The notes under the pieces were generated by a model that was given only the letters and a program-made list of their open reading frames with translations, was not told the DNA's origin and ran no database searches. From positions 1 through 64,000 of the forward strand of contig JAQXNX010000020.1 of assembly GCA_029098225.1 (NCBI GenBank): a DNA stretch of 64,000 bases, given 5' to 3'. The position numbers and the translations under genes were made by a program. Origin of the DNA: Spirochaetales bacterium (lineage in GTDB: Bacteria > Spirochaetota > Spirochaetia > Treponematales > Treponemataceae). Every line of letters begins with the position of its first letter. Position 1 is the stretch's first letter. Below are positions 6,706 through 15,752 of this stretch, piece by piece.

Positions 6706-7983
6706 ATGAAAATCGAAACAAAAGTTTTACACTCAGGCTATAAGCCGGAAAATGGCGGTCCTGGAACTATTCCTATCGTTCAGAGTACTACATACCGCTT
6801 TGACAGCTGCGACCACGTTGCGGCTCTTTTTGATAAGCCGACAGAATACATGTATTCACGTTTTGCAAACCCAACCTGCGATGCAGTTGAAAAAAAGATT
6901 GCAGACCTGGAAGGTGGCGTTGGCTGTATGCTTACCAGCTCTGGTCAGGCAGCAAGCCTTCTTTCTGTTTTGAATCTTTGTTCTGCAGGCGACAGCTTTA
7001 TTGCTTCTGCTTCGATTTATGGCGGAACAATCAACCTCTTTGGCTTTACTCTTAAGAAGCTCGGTATTGAATGTATCTGGGTTGATGTTGATGCCAGCTA
7101 TGAAGAAATTTGCAAGGCAATCAAGCCTAATACAAAATGTATTTTTGGTGAGACTCTTGCAAATCCTGCCCTTACAGTTTTTGATTTTGAAACCTGGGCA
7201 AAGGCTGCTCACGACAACAATCTTCCTCTTATCGTAGATAACACCTTTGCAACTCCGGTTCTCTGCCGTCCATTCGAGTGGGGCGCAGACATTGTAGTTC
7301 ATTCAACAACAAAATATATGGACGGTCACGCAGTTCAGGGTGGCGGTTGTATTGTTGATTCAGGAAACTTTGACTGGGAGTCTGCCTATAGGAAGACCGG
7401 CAAGTTTGCTGATATGGTTGAGCCTGACGAAAGCTATCATGGACTTTGCTATGTAAAAGAGTTCGGAAAAGCTGCTTATATCATTAAAGCCCGCACTCAG
7501 CTTATGCGAGACTTCGGCTGCTATCCTGCCGCTCAGAGTGCTTTCTATCTGAACATGGGTTTGGAAACACTTCCAGTCCGCATGGAACGCTACTGCCAGA
7601 ATGCCCGCAAGGTTGCCGAGTTCTTTAAGACAAGCGACAAAATTGCTAAGGTTACATATCCTGGACTCCCTGGCGACAAGTATTACGAGCGCGCACAGAA
7701 GTATCTTCCAGACGGAACCTGTGGCGTTATTTCTATCAGCATTAAGGGTGGCCGTTCGGCAGCCGTTCGTTTTATGGATGCTTTGAAATTGGCCTGCGAC
7801 GAAGTTCACGTTGCCGATATCCGCACCTGCGTTCTTCATCCGGCTTCTGCAACTCACCGCCAGCTTACAGACGAACAGTTAGTTGCTGCCGGAATTGACG
7901 GTGGTATGGTTCGCGTTTCAGTCGGTCTCGAAAATGTTGAAGATATAATTGAAGACCTTAAGGGTGGTCTTGCTGCTGTTTAA
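6706..7983 (+). CDS. metY: O-acetylhomoserine sulfhydrylase (PLP-dependent Cys/Met metabolism enzyme)
   Basis: This 425-residue protein is a full-length Cys/Met-metabolism PLP enzyme. Visible signatures are 'TIPIVQSTTYRF', 'YSRFANPTCDAVEKKIADLE', the PLP aspartate in 'LIVDNTFATP' (about D178) and the Schiff-base lysine in 'VVHSTTKYMDGHA' (about K203). 'HPASATHRQLTDEQL' and 'GMVRVSVGLENVEDIIEDL' close the C-terminal domain. The length and the 'GYKPENGGPGTIPIVQSTTY' start fit O-acetyl-L-homoserine aminocarboxypropyltransferase, which makes homocysteine from O-acetylhomoserine and sulfide in the cytoplasm. Methionine gamma-lyase is the main alternative. The start at 6706 is chosen over an in-frame TTG at 6688 because AGAGG precedes it. 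Confidence 0.9.
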   Translation: MKIETKVLHSGYKPENGGPGTIPIVQSTTYRFDSCDHVAALFDKPTEYMYSRFANPTCDAVEKKIADLEGGVGCMLTSSGQAASLLSVLNLCSAGDSFIASASIYGGTINLFGFTLKKLGIECIWVDVDASYEEICKAIKPNTKCIFGETLANPALTVFDFETWAKAAHDNNLPLIVDNTFATPVLCRPFEWGADIVVHSTTKYMDGHAVQGGGCIVDSGNFDWESAYRKTGKFADMVEPDESYHGLCYVKEFGKAAYIIKARTQLMRDFGCYPAAQSAFYLNMGLETLPVRMERYCQNARKVAEFFKTSDKIAKVTYPGLPGDKYYERAQKYLPDGTCGVISISIKGGRSAAVRFMDALKLACDEVHVADIRTCVLHPASATHRQLTDEQLVAAGIDGGMVRVSVGLENVEDIIEDLKGGLAAV

Positions 7984-7991
7984 TATAATTC

Positions 7992-8135
7992 GGGCGTAAC
8001 CCGTCGCACCTTCAGTGCGCCGGGTCGGGCGTTCCGCCATTCCGCTTTCGCTCCAGCCTCCGCACTCATTCACTAACTAACGTTAGTTCATTCGTTTGCG
8101 TGGGCCGCCTTCGGCGTGGCTTCATGCCCTTACGC
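7992..8135 (-). repeat. Structured dispersed repeat, copy C (inverted partner of 5981-6115)
   Basis: The reverse complement of this stretch aligns with 5981-6115. The same 14-bp palindrome AACTAACGTTAGTT is at 8075-8088. The terminal hairpin is ACCCG (7999-8003) with CGGGT (8021-8025) and CGCAC (8005-8009) with GTGCG (8015-8019). It lies directly after metY and before the convergent 8157-13997 gene, where it may also work as a terminator. Confidence 0.8.
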
Positions 8136-8156
8136 ATTTTTATTCATTCTTGAATT

Positions 8157-11100
8157 TTATTTTACAATCATTACTTTTCTGGATTCATCTATATCGTTAC
8201 CATTTACACGAATAAAATAAATTCCGCGTGCAACAGATTTTCCATTTTTGTTTTTTCCATCCCAGGTAAAATAATGTTCGCCTTCAGAAAGTCTTCCATG
8301 AGAAAGATATTTTACAACATTTCCATCGGGTGTCATAACAATTACGTTCAAGTTTCCTTCCTGAGGCATATTAATTTTTACAACACATTCTTCATCTTTT
8401 TCCGGATTAATAACATTGTTTAGAATTGTTACTCCTCCACGCTGATTTTTTATTCCCTTAAATTTTATAGACCATAAATCCAGCGAAAGGATATCGGAAT
8501 CATTTTCTAAACGAATTGCAAATAAAGGTAATTTTTCATTAACTGAATATCCTGTTCCAGATGGATTTAAAACAGGAGCAGAACAAAAACTAATTTCCTG
8601 AGCTAAGGCTGTATCACCGTTAGTAATTGTAAACAGAAATTGAACCTCTCCATTTTTGCTCCATTGTGTAACTTTATCTTTTGAAGGTGAAACAATTATC
8701 TGATTTGAATTTCCAGAATTTTTATAATCAGCCTTTAATGCAGAAAGTGTAGAGTTAATTGCAGGATCAATATTTTTGTCGCAAAGTGCACGGAAGATTG
8801 AAGTTGTAAATGAAGTTCCTGTAATTTTTGGAAGCCAGATTCTAAGCGAAAGATTTAAATCTTCATTTATCTGGCGGGAAACTGCATCAGCATCGGGCGC
8901 TGAACAAAAATAAGTTTTTATTCCGTAATTGCGTTCACCGGTTACAGAATCGGTTGAAGCAAAAATTGAATTTGAGTTGCTTCCGTCATTCAATGAAGCA
9001 ATTAAATCAAAGCTTTCGTTAAGCGGCAGTGTTCCAAAATTCTGCTGTTCTCTTCCAAAGTCCCTTGCTGTCCATGGATTTTCAAGCGACGATTCATTTC
9101 CAAAGTCCAGTGAGTTTGGTGCTGCAAATTGTGGATTAACGGCATTAATTGCAAAGTCAGAAATTGCATGTGCTGTATTCATCTGAATATAATTTCCAGT
9201 TTCATCCTGAATAAAAGTAACCCAGCTGGAAATATTTGTAAACGGATCATTAGATTGTCCATATCCTGCAGGATTTATAACGCGCACATAATATTTTTGA
9301 AGATCTTCCAAATTAATTTCGCGGTTTGTTGTAAGAGTAATTTTTGTAAAACTGATTCCACTGGAATTACTTCTTATATGAGAAATTTCTGCAGGAATAC
9401 TTGCATTAATCTGTAGATCGTTTGCTGCAGTTGCAACTGTTGCTGTACCAGAATCATCTATTGTAATTATTTCAAAACATCCTGGAATAAATTCACTGTA
9501 TGATTGACTTGTAGTATCACTAAGATGACTTGTTGAACTTGCACCGCTTGTTGAGTAATGTACCAAAGAAGCATCTGTTAAAATCTTTTTTACAAAAATC
9601 ATATTGATTTTATTTTTAGCAAGTGGGCTTAAAGTTATATCAAAGGAAGGTGGAGTTTTATCCAGCGTTCTGATTGTTACTGTATCAAGCTTATTACCGG
9701 CTAAATCTGTTATTGCATATGTTGAATTTTCTGCATATGAAACTGTAAATGTAGAGTTTACAGGTAGCGTTGTATCAGAGAGTCCCATTGTAAAATAAAG
9801 ACCTTCATGTTCGCTTGTCGTATGATACGGTGAAGAAGAACCTGTAAAAAATGGAGATGAAGTTCCCAGCGTTATTGATGCGAAGTTTTGTCCAGAAGAG
9901 GAAGTAAGAGAATCAACGACTCCGTAAGAAAATGCGCCATTGTTGTAAGCTTCAATTAAAGTGCTTACACGAATGCCACCTGTTTGTGATGATCCAGAAA
10001 TCCCTTTACTTCCACCAAATATATCTGCCGCATAAGAATTTGCATTTACTAAAGATGCACCTCCTTGTGAGCACCAGCCAATTCCACTTCGCCAATAAGG
10101 TTCACTTGAATTGTAAACAGGATCGTTATCAAAAAAGTGAAATTCAATTCTATCCAAAGTTGATCCTGAACCAGGAACATTTGCAAGAGCTTCTGCCTCA
10201 TAAATGCCGGAAGGTCTTGTCCAGGATGCATCTGTATTTAATTTTGCAAAAACAGGTTTTGAAACATCCCAAGGTCCGTAAATGCCAGAAGCCGTAGACT
10301 CAACAGATAACGACGATTTTTTTACTTTTGAACTCTGGCCGTTTCCTTTCATGTCTTTTATAAGATTATTGGTCCATGGAGAACTTGTAGTCCCCGGAAG
10401 AGAAACAGTGCCAGCAGGAGAAATTGCACTTTCAATATATCCAACCCACTTTTTATATGCTTGTCCTTTATAATTTTCTGTTCCTGCTGTCAAACCAGCG
10501 ATGGAAATTCTTAACGAACGTTCGTTAGTTCTATACAATGCATTAACATATTTGTTATTCAATCCATTTTGTTTTGTATGAATTTTTCCGCTTGCAATTG
10601 TTATTCCAAGCCCCGCGAATGTAAGATTACCACTTGCAGAAACATCGCCGGTTAAAGCTCCGAATGAATCTGTAACAGCAACATTTTCTACAGCTTGAAA
10701 GCTTCCGCTTGTTCCGTGTGCTCCATTATAAGCAGGAAGCCATACATCACAAACGGAATTATCTTCAGAACCAAAATTAACAGGTTCGCTATAAATGAAT
10801 TCTATGAAATTATGGGCATCATACGAATGCTGACTTGAAGCGCCAGTTCCCGCAGAATATTCTTCATGAACTTCCTGACCTGTTTTTACTGCAACTAAAA
10901 CCGGCGGACATTCATCAATTGTGTCTGTATAAATTCCTTCGGCACCGGTTCCGCCTGTGCTGTAATGCTTACTGCGTTTCCCCCATAAATCAGTTACAAA
11001 ATATGATTTTTTTCCTGTCGAAGTATTTCCATTAAATGCTGTATGCCCGGCACGTAGTAATTCTATTGTCGGCAGTACAGTTCTATGGGTTCCTGTTGCA

Positions 11101-13997
11101 TCTGTATCTCCTGAACTTCCGGATGATGCTCCTGTTGCACTTGTATTCCAGTTCGCATTTGATTTTATATAAAGCTCTGTGAGATTTGTTATTCCCGCTG
11201 TCGGCTGAATGTTGCTTTCAAAATTTGTATACATTCCTCTGTAATATGCAGTTGAAGGTTTTAAATATTTATTATCTGCGCTGCATCCATTTGTAAGCTG
11301 GTCATCTAAATTCCTGATTTCTCGATTGAATTTTATTTTTACTACATTGTCACTTAGAGTTCTTGGTTTATCAGCATCGGTTGTTACAATCACTAAATCT
11401 TCATTATCCCAGCCAAAGGAATAAGCGCCTGTAGACGGAACAGAAGTAGAACCTTCACATACAATTTTTAACTCATCATTTGTTGCTGATGCAGCAGTTC
11501 CTGAGCCACTACCATTCCAGCCATACACTTTGCAGTTTGCAGCTGAAAAATCTGAATTAATTGCAATCGCAAAATTTGTATTTACATTTTTATTTTTTTT
11601 GATTTTTAAAATCCATTCATTACTTCCGTCTCCGGCTAAAGGTGCATTAAAAGTTATTCCATTGGCATAGAAATTTTCCCCGGCACTTACAACAGAGCCT
11701 GCAGCAACAGCAATAGTTCCGCCGCTTAAATTTATTGCAGCAGTGCCACCAACTGCTACAGGCAACGAACTACCGTTAGTTAGTGTAGTTGCATAATAAT
11801 TTGTTCCGTTATAAGTTGTCACATCAGAAAACGCTGCCGCACATTCTAGATAAGAAAATATTGCAAGACCTGTAACAGAATCTACTGGATTATAATTTCC
11901 ATAAAGAAGTAAATCTTTTGCGGCAGACATATTTCCATATATGCTAATATTATTTCCATAAGCGACAATATTATCTGCCGAAAGACTTCCATTTATTGTG
12001 CAGGTATCACTTCCAGCCGACGCCGCAACAGTAAAATTTTTACCAACTGTAATTGCATTTCCCGTAGAAGAAACTGCCTGTAAAACTGAATTTCCAAAAC
12101 ATAATGCATCATTAGAAACAGTCAACGTTGATGTACAATGAATCTCTCCATTATTAACAAGATTATTATTTATACTCCCTGTTCCGCAGTTTACACTTCC
12201 TGTAGTATCAATGGTTAAATCATGTCCCGCATTCAATGTTGTGCACGTAAATGAATTTTTAATTAATCCATCATATATTTTTGCAATGCCAATTCCGCTT
12301 ACTGTAGAATCAAATTGAGCGCTTGAATTCTTTATTTCAAGATTATGAGAATTACCGGTTACAGTACCTTCAAATTTAACAAGTTTACCTGCTGCAGATT
12401 GAATAACAAGATTTTCAGTTAATGTAAAATTATCAGCTGTAATATTTTCTGCATTAATAGAGCCTTCTGCATCAACTTCATCAAGCGTAATATCTTTTGC
12501 ATTTACATTTCCGTTTATAATTGTTTTACCGGTCGTGTGAGTAAAATTTTTGCTTCCGCCGGTTCCAATGTTTATTACCGAAGAACTTCCGTTTCCTAAA
12601 ATTAAATTGCTTGTGGTAGAAAATGTTTGTGCTGCAGCTGAGCCAGAACAGATTGTTCCACTTCCCAAAAATTTAATTTCGCCGGCTCCGGCCGAATCTG
12701 AAAAAATTTGAATATTTGTATTTCCGTTAAAAATTGTACTATTTGCAGAGGTTAAAGAAAAATTTCCGAGTCCTGCATTACCTTCAAATTTTATATCTCC
12801 AGCTGAATCAATTGTCAAATCGTTGATTGATGCATTTCCGTTAAAATTTACATCACCTGCAGAATTAATTGTAAAATCATCAATTGTTGCTCCTGCATCA
12901 AAAGTTACATCATTTGCAGAAGTAACTTCAAGCGTAGCCAGTTCTGCAGTAGAAGAAAATGTTAAATCATTACACAAAGTAATTTCAAGATCATCTATAA
13001 TTACAGAACTTGCAAAAGACAAATCATCACAAGAAAGAATATTTATTGTTCCAAAAGTCGCTGAACCGGTTGTAGAAAAATTTCCGGAACTTTTATTAAC
13101 TTCAAATTCAATTGAAGAATAATTTTTTGTACCTGCTGAAAAAGCTTGATCCGAAGCACCATCAAAAATTATTTTTCCATTTCCAGAAACATCAAGCAAA
13201 GCTCCATCAAAATTACCAGAGAGCTGTAATTCACCATTATTTTTTACACAATTATCTGAACCAGAAAAACTTGAAGTAACAACTTTTCCTCCGGAAGAAA
13301 TTTCCATTTTTCTTGTTGCAACCGCAGATAAATCAACTCCAGTGCTGCAGGTAAGATTACCTTCAATTTTCAAAAGAGTTGCAGGAGCTGCTCCACCAGT
13401 ATTAATTATGGAATTAATCTCAGCATCAGAAGAAGAAGCTATTGTTATATTTCCACCGGAATGCATTCTTAACTCTGCCGCGGTCAGATTGCATTCAATA
13501 TTCAAAGTACTTGTTCCGTTTGCATCAGCTCCTGCTCCTGCAGTACGGAATGTTTCAATCTCATTAGTAACGGTCAGTGCATTTCCGGTAAGAGTTACTT
13601 CAAAAGATGTCGTTTGAGAATTTGAACTTGGTATAAAAAGCTTATCAACAGTTACAGAGGCTGAATCAATATTTACAGTACATTGAATTACAAAATTTGC
13701 ATTATCCGAGGCTCCCGGAACTGTTCCTGTGGTTCCAGAGCCGTCAACTTCAGTGTTCCATTTTGAACCATCGCTCCAGTTACCATCTGGATCAGCAGGA
13801 ATTCCATTTGCAACGTCTTCTGGTGTTCCAAGCCAGTAATAGTCAGCTGCAAAAATGTTTTTGGTTGTAAAAGAAAATATAAATATATAAAAACACAAAA
13901 AATGCTTAAAAAAACTATTGAGGCGAAATCTTTTTACATGCTTACATGTCTGAGTAGAGCTTTCTACAAAAAATTTATACATAGCTTCTATAAACAT
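8157..13997 (-). CDS. Giant secreted beta-repeat protein with a FlgD-like C-terminal domain
   Basis: This 1946-residue protein has an N-terminal signal peptide (hydrophobic 'FLCFYIFIFSF', probable cleavage after 'FAA' near residue 51). Next comes a 'NWSDGSKWNT' module like those in autotransporter and surface proteins. Residues about 300-430 hold roughly 20-residue beta-helix-like repeats of the type 'INDLTIDSAGDIKFEGNA'. Middle parts resemble Ig-like modules ('YSEPVNF', 'FTVSYAENSTYAITDLAGNK'). The last 75 residues ('PDGNVVKYL..G.L..GEH.FTWDGKN.NGK.VARGIYFIRV') are a FlgD-like Ig domain, often C-terminal in exported proteins. It is probably cell-surface or outer-membrane associated; adhesion or substrate binding is inferred. 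ATG 13997 and ATG 13982 are both possible starts; TATAAT (14007-14012, minus) precedes the first by 9 nt. Confidence 0.8.
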   Translation of the reverse strand: MFIEAMYKFFVESSTQTCKHVKRFRLNSFFKHFLCFYIFIFSFTTKNIFAADYYWLGTPEDVANGIPADPDGNWSDGSKWNTEVDGSGTTGTVPGASDNANFVIQCTVNIDSASVTVDKLFIPSSNSQTTSFEVTLTGNALTVTNEIETFRTAGAGADANGTSTLNIECNLTAAELRMHSGGNITIASSSDAEINSIINTGGAAPATLLKIEGNLTCSTGVDLSAVATRKMEISSGGKVVTSSFSGSDNCVKNNGELQLSGNFDGALLDVSGNGKIIFDGASDQAFSAGTKNYSSIEFEVNKSSGNFSTTGSATFGTINILSCDDLSFASSVIIDDLEITLCNDLTFSSTAELATLEVTSANDVTFDAGATIDDFTINSAGDVNFNGNASINDLTIDSAGDIKFEGNAGLGNFSLTSANSTIFNGNTNIQIFSDSAGAGEIKFLGSGTICSGSAAAQTFSTTSNLILGNGSSSVINIGTGGSKNFTHTTGKTIINGNVNAKDITLDEVDAEGSINAENITADNFTLTENLVIQSAAGKLVKFEGTVTGNSHNLEIKNSSAQFDSTVSGIGIAKIYDGLIKNSFTCTTLNAGHDLTIDTTGSVNCGTGSINNNLVNNGEIHCTSTLTVSNDALCFGNSVLQAVSSTGNAITVGKNFTVAASAGSDTCTINGSLSADNIVAYGNNISIYGNMSAAKDLLLYGNYNPVDSVTGLAIFSYLECAAAFSDVTTYNGTNYYATTLTNGSSLPVAVGGTAAINLSGGTIAVAAGSVVSAGENFYANGITFNAPLAGDGSNEWILKIKKNKNVNTNFAIAINSDFSAANCKVYGWNGSGSGTAASATNDELKIVCEGSTSVPSTGAYSFGWDNEDLVIVTTDADKPRTLSDNVVKIKFNREIRNLDDQLTNGCSADNKYLKPSTAYYRGMYTNFESNIQPTAGITNLTELYIKSNANWNTSATGASSGSSGDTDATGTHRTVLPTIELLRAGHTAFNGNTSTGKKSYFVTDLWGKRSKHYSTGGTGAEGIYTDTIDECPPVLVAVKTGQEVHEEYSAGTGASSQHSYDAHNFIEFIYSEPVNFGSEDNSVCDVWLPAYNGAHGTSGSFQAVENVAVTDSFGALTGDVSASGNLTFAGLGITIASGKIHTKQNGLNNKYVNALYRTNERSLRISIAGLTAGTENYKGQAYKKWVGYIESAISPAGTVSLPGTTSSPWTNNLIKDMKGNGQSSKVKKSSLSVESTASGIYGPWDVSKPVFAKLNTDASWTRPSGIYEAEALANVPGSGSTLDRIEFHFFDNDPVYNSSEPYWRSGIGWCSQGGASLVNANSYAADIFGGSKGISGSSQTGGIRVSTLIEAYNNGAFSYGVVDSLTSSSGQNFASITLGTSSPFFTGSSSPYHTTSEHEGLYFTMGLSDTTLPVNSTFTVSYAENSTYAITDLAGNKLDTVTIRTLDKTPPSFDITLSPLAKNKINMIFVKKILTDASLVHYSTSGASSTSHLSDTTSQSYSEFIPGCFEIITIDDSGTATVATAANDLQINASIPAEISHIRSNSSGISFTKITLTTNREINLEDLQKYYVRVINPAGYGQSNDPFTNISSWVTFIQDETGNYIQMNTAHAISDFAINAVNPQFAAPNSLDFGNESSLENPWTARDFGREQQNFGTLPLNESFDLIASLNDGSNSNSIFASTDSVTGERNYGIKTYFCSAPDADAVSRQINEDLNLSLRIWLPKITGTSFTTSIFRALCDKNIDPAINSTLSALKADYKNSGNSNQIIVSPSKDKVTQWSKNGEVQFLFTITNGDTALAQEISFCSAPVLNPSGTGYSVNEKLPLFAIRLENDSDILSLDLWSIKFKGIKNQRGGVTILNNVINPEKDEECVVKINMPQEGNLNVIVMTPDGNVVKYLSHGRLSEGEHYFTWDGKNKNGKSVARGIYFIRVNGNDIDESRKVMIVK
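12720..13040 (-). repeat. Coding repeats of about 20 residues in the giant secreted protein
   Basis: At least five successive degenerate units of about 60 bp encode alternating 'xFxGNAxIxDLxIxSAGDI' patterns. They show the periodicity of a parallel beta-helix. Confidence 0.55.
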
Positions 13998-14033
13998 CGG
14001 TATAAAATTATATCACTCTTAGAAGAATTGTAG

Positions 14034-14039
14034 TATAAT
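14034..14039 (+). promoter_or_regulatory. -10 box of the GH43 gene (leaderless type)
   Basis: A perfect TATAAT ends 6 nt before the ATG at 14046. Only 48 bp separate this start from the divergent ATG at 13997, whose own TATAAT is at 14007-14012 on the other strand. The two promoters must share their upstream regions. Confidence 0.55.
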
Positions 14040-14045
14040 TAAATT

Positions 14046-15665
14046 ATGGCTACAAGAATTATTAACCCTGTACTTTCCGGTTTTTATCCGGATCCTTCAA
14101 TGTGTGTTGCAGAAGATACTTATTATCTTGTATGTTCCTCTTTTGCATATTTTCCCGGTCTACCTGTTTTTAAAAGCAAAAATGGTTATAAGTGGGAGCA
14201 GATTGGAAACATAATTGACAGGGCAGAGCAGCTAAATTTTGAAGGTGCAGGAGTTTCTAGAGGGCTATTCGCGCCTACAATCAGATATAATAAAGGAAAA
14301 TTTTACTGCATCTGTACACAGGTAGATAAGCTTGGAAATTTTATTGTTACAGCAGATAAGCCCGAAGGCCCGTGGTCAAATCCAATTGCCATTCCAAAAG
14401 CGGAAGGTATAGATCCTTCACTTTTTTTTGATGATGACGGAACTGTATGGTACATTGGAACACGTCCCGCTCCGGAAGGTCCAAAATATAATGGAAACTG
14501 GGAAATCTGGATTCAAAAAATTAATGTAGAAACTGGTGAGCTATACGGAGATTCAAAAGGAATATGGAGGGGTGCATTAAAAAATTGTGTCTGGCCGGAA
14601 GGCCCTCATATTTACAAAATAAACGACATGTATTACCTGATTCATGCAGAAGGCGGAACAGGAAGTGATCATGCTGTTTGTGTTGCGCGCTGTGAAACTA
14701 TAGACGGTGAATGGGTTGGAAAACCTGCAAATCCTATTTTAACACACAGGCATCTTGGAAAAAATGCTGGAGTTATAAATGTAGGACATGCAGATCTGGT
14801 TTGTACAGCGGAAGGAAAGTGGTGGATGTGTTGTCTTGCTTCTCGTCCGTATGGAGAAGGAGAAAAACGTTTCTGTAATCTTGGTAGAGAAACTTTCTTT
14901 GTGCCTGTAAAATGGGAAGACGGATGGCCGGTGGTAAGCTGGGAAACAGGACTTGTAGAAGAAGCCTACAGTTTAAGTGGTCATGTTGTAAAACGTTCAT
15001 TGGAAGATGCGCCTTTATATACTGTTCCTCCTATTGATGATTTTAATACACCAAAACTCGCATATTACTGGATAAGTCTCTGGGGTAGAGATTCTAAGAA
15101 AATTAATTGTACGGAAAATCCTGGAAATTTACGTATTTATGGCGGTAAAAATTTTATGCAGAATATGGTTTTACGTCGCCAGACAGGCTTTAGTTTTGAA
15201 GCCTGCACTTCGTTAGTTGCAAATTTCAAAAACGAAAATGATTCAACCGGGCTTATTTTGTTTCAAAATGAACAGTTTAATTTTAGAATGCAGATTATAA
15301 AAAAGGGAAGAGTATTTATGCTTCAATTAATCAAAATGGCTGGTCCAAAAGAAGAGATTCTTAAAGAAGAAATTCTTTCTGGTGGAAATGAAAATCTGCA
15401 TATGGTTTTAAGGGTTCTTGGAGAAAAGCAGAAGCTTTCATTTGAATACGGTCAGGATGAAAGAAATATGCAGCTTTTTATGGATAATATAGATTCAAGT
15501 ATATTAAGTACAGAAAAAGCTGGCGGGTTTGTAGGAACTGTAATGGGTGTTTTTGCAGCTTCAGAAAATGCTGATAAAAAAACTACAACAGAAGAATCAT
15601 TCTATGTAGATTTTGACTGGTTCAAATATGAAAATATTGGATTAGACTGGATTTGTCCAGTTTAA
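14046..15665 (+). CDS. Glycoside hydrolase family 43 (beta-xylosidase / alpha-L-arabinofuranosidase type)
   Basis: This 539-residue protein has the five-bladed propeller signature of GH43 in its first 320 residues. The catalytic base is in 'GFYPDPS' (D16), the pKa-modulating Asp in 'GIDPSLFFDDDG' (about D123), and the catalytic acid Glu in 'WPEGPHIY' (about E185). The C-terminal third, from about residue 335 ('IDDFNTPKLAYYW'), fits the beta-sandwich domain of XynB-type xylosidases. It would release xylose or arabinose from xylan-derived oligosaccharides. No signal peptide is seen, so it probably acts on imported oligosaccharides in the cytoplasm. It is followed 87 bp later by an esterase on the same strand. 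Confidence 0.9.
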   Translation: MATRIINPVLSGFYPDPSMCVAEDTYYLVCSSFAYFPGLPVFKSKNGYKWEQIGNIIDRAEQLNFEGAGVSRGLFAPTIRYNKGKFYCICTQVDKLGNFIVTADKPEGPWSNPIAIPKAEGIDPSLFFDDDGTVWYIGTRPAPEGPKYNGNWEIWIQKINVETGELYGDSKGIWRGALKNCVWPEGPHIYKINDMYYLIHAEGGTGSDHAVCVARCETIDGEWVGKPANPILTHRHLGKNAGVINVGHADLVCTAEGKWWMCCLASRPYGEGEKRFCNLGRETFFVPVKWEDGWPVVSWETGLVEEAYSLSGHVVKRSLEDAPLYTVPPIDDFNTPKLAYYWISLWGRDSKKINCTENPGNLRIYGGKNFMQNMVLRRQTGFSFEACTSLVANFKNENDSTGLILFQNEQFNFRMQIIKKGRVFMLQLIKMAGPKEEILKEEILSGGNENLHMVLRVLGEKQKLSFEYGQDERNMQLFMDNIDSSILSTEKAGGFVGTVMGVFAASENADKKTTTEESFYVDFDWFKYENIGLDWICPV

Positions 15666-15689
15666 AACTTATAAGGGCTTTGATATAAT

Positions 15690-15752
15690 TAGTTATATAT
15701 CAACTTGGTAAAGATAGAATTTTGACAGGAAACTGTCTGACGGGAGGCAAAA
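15690..15752 (+). promoter_or_regulatory. Promoter and leader of the SASA gene, with a GNRA-loop hairpin
   Basis: A TATAAT-like box occurs in 'gatataattagttatatatc' just upstream. The leader carries a 5-bp hairpin GACAG-GAAA-CTGTC (15724-15737) directly before GGGAGG and the ATG at 15753. The GAAA loop is a stable tetraloop and may protect or present the ribosome-binding site. Confidence 0.4.

Noticed and set aside
8157-13997. Overlapping plus-strand ORFs within the giant secreted protein gene
   Set aside because: They lack ribosome-binding sites and family resemblance, and mirror the biased codons of the real gene.
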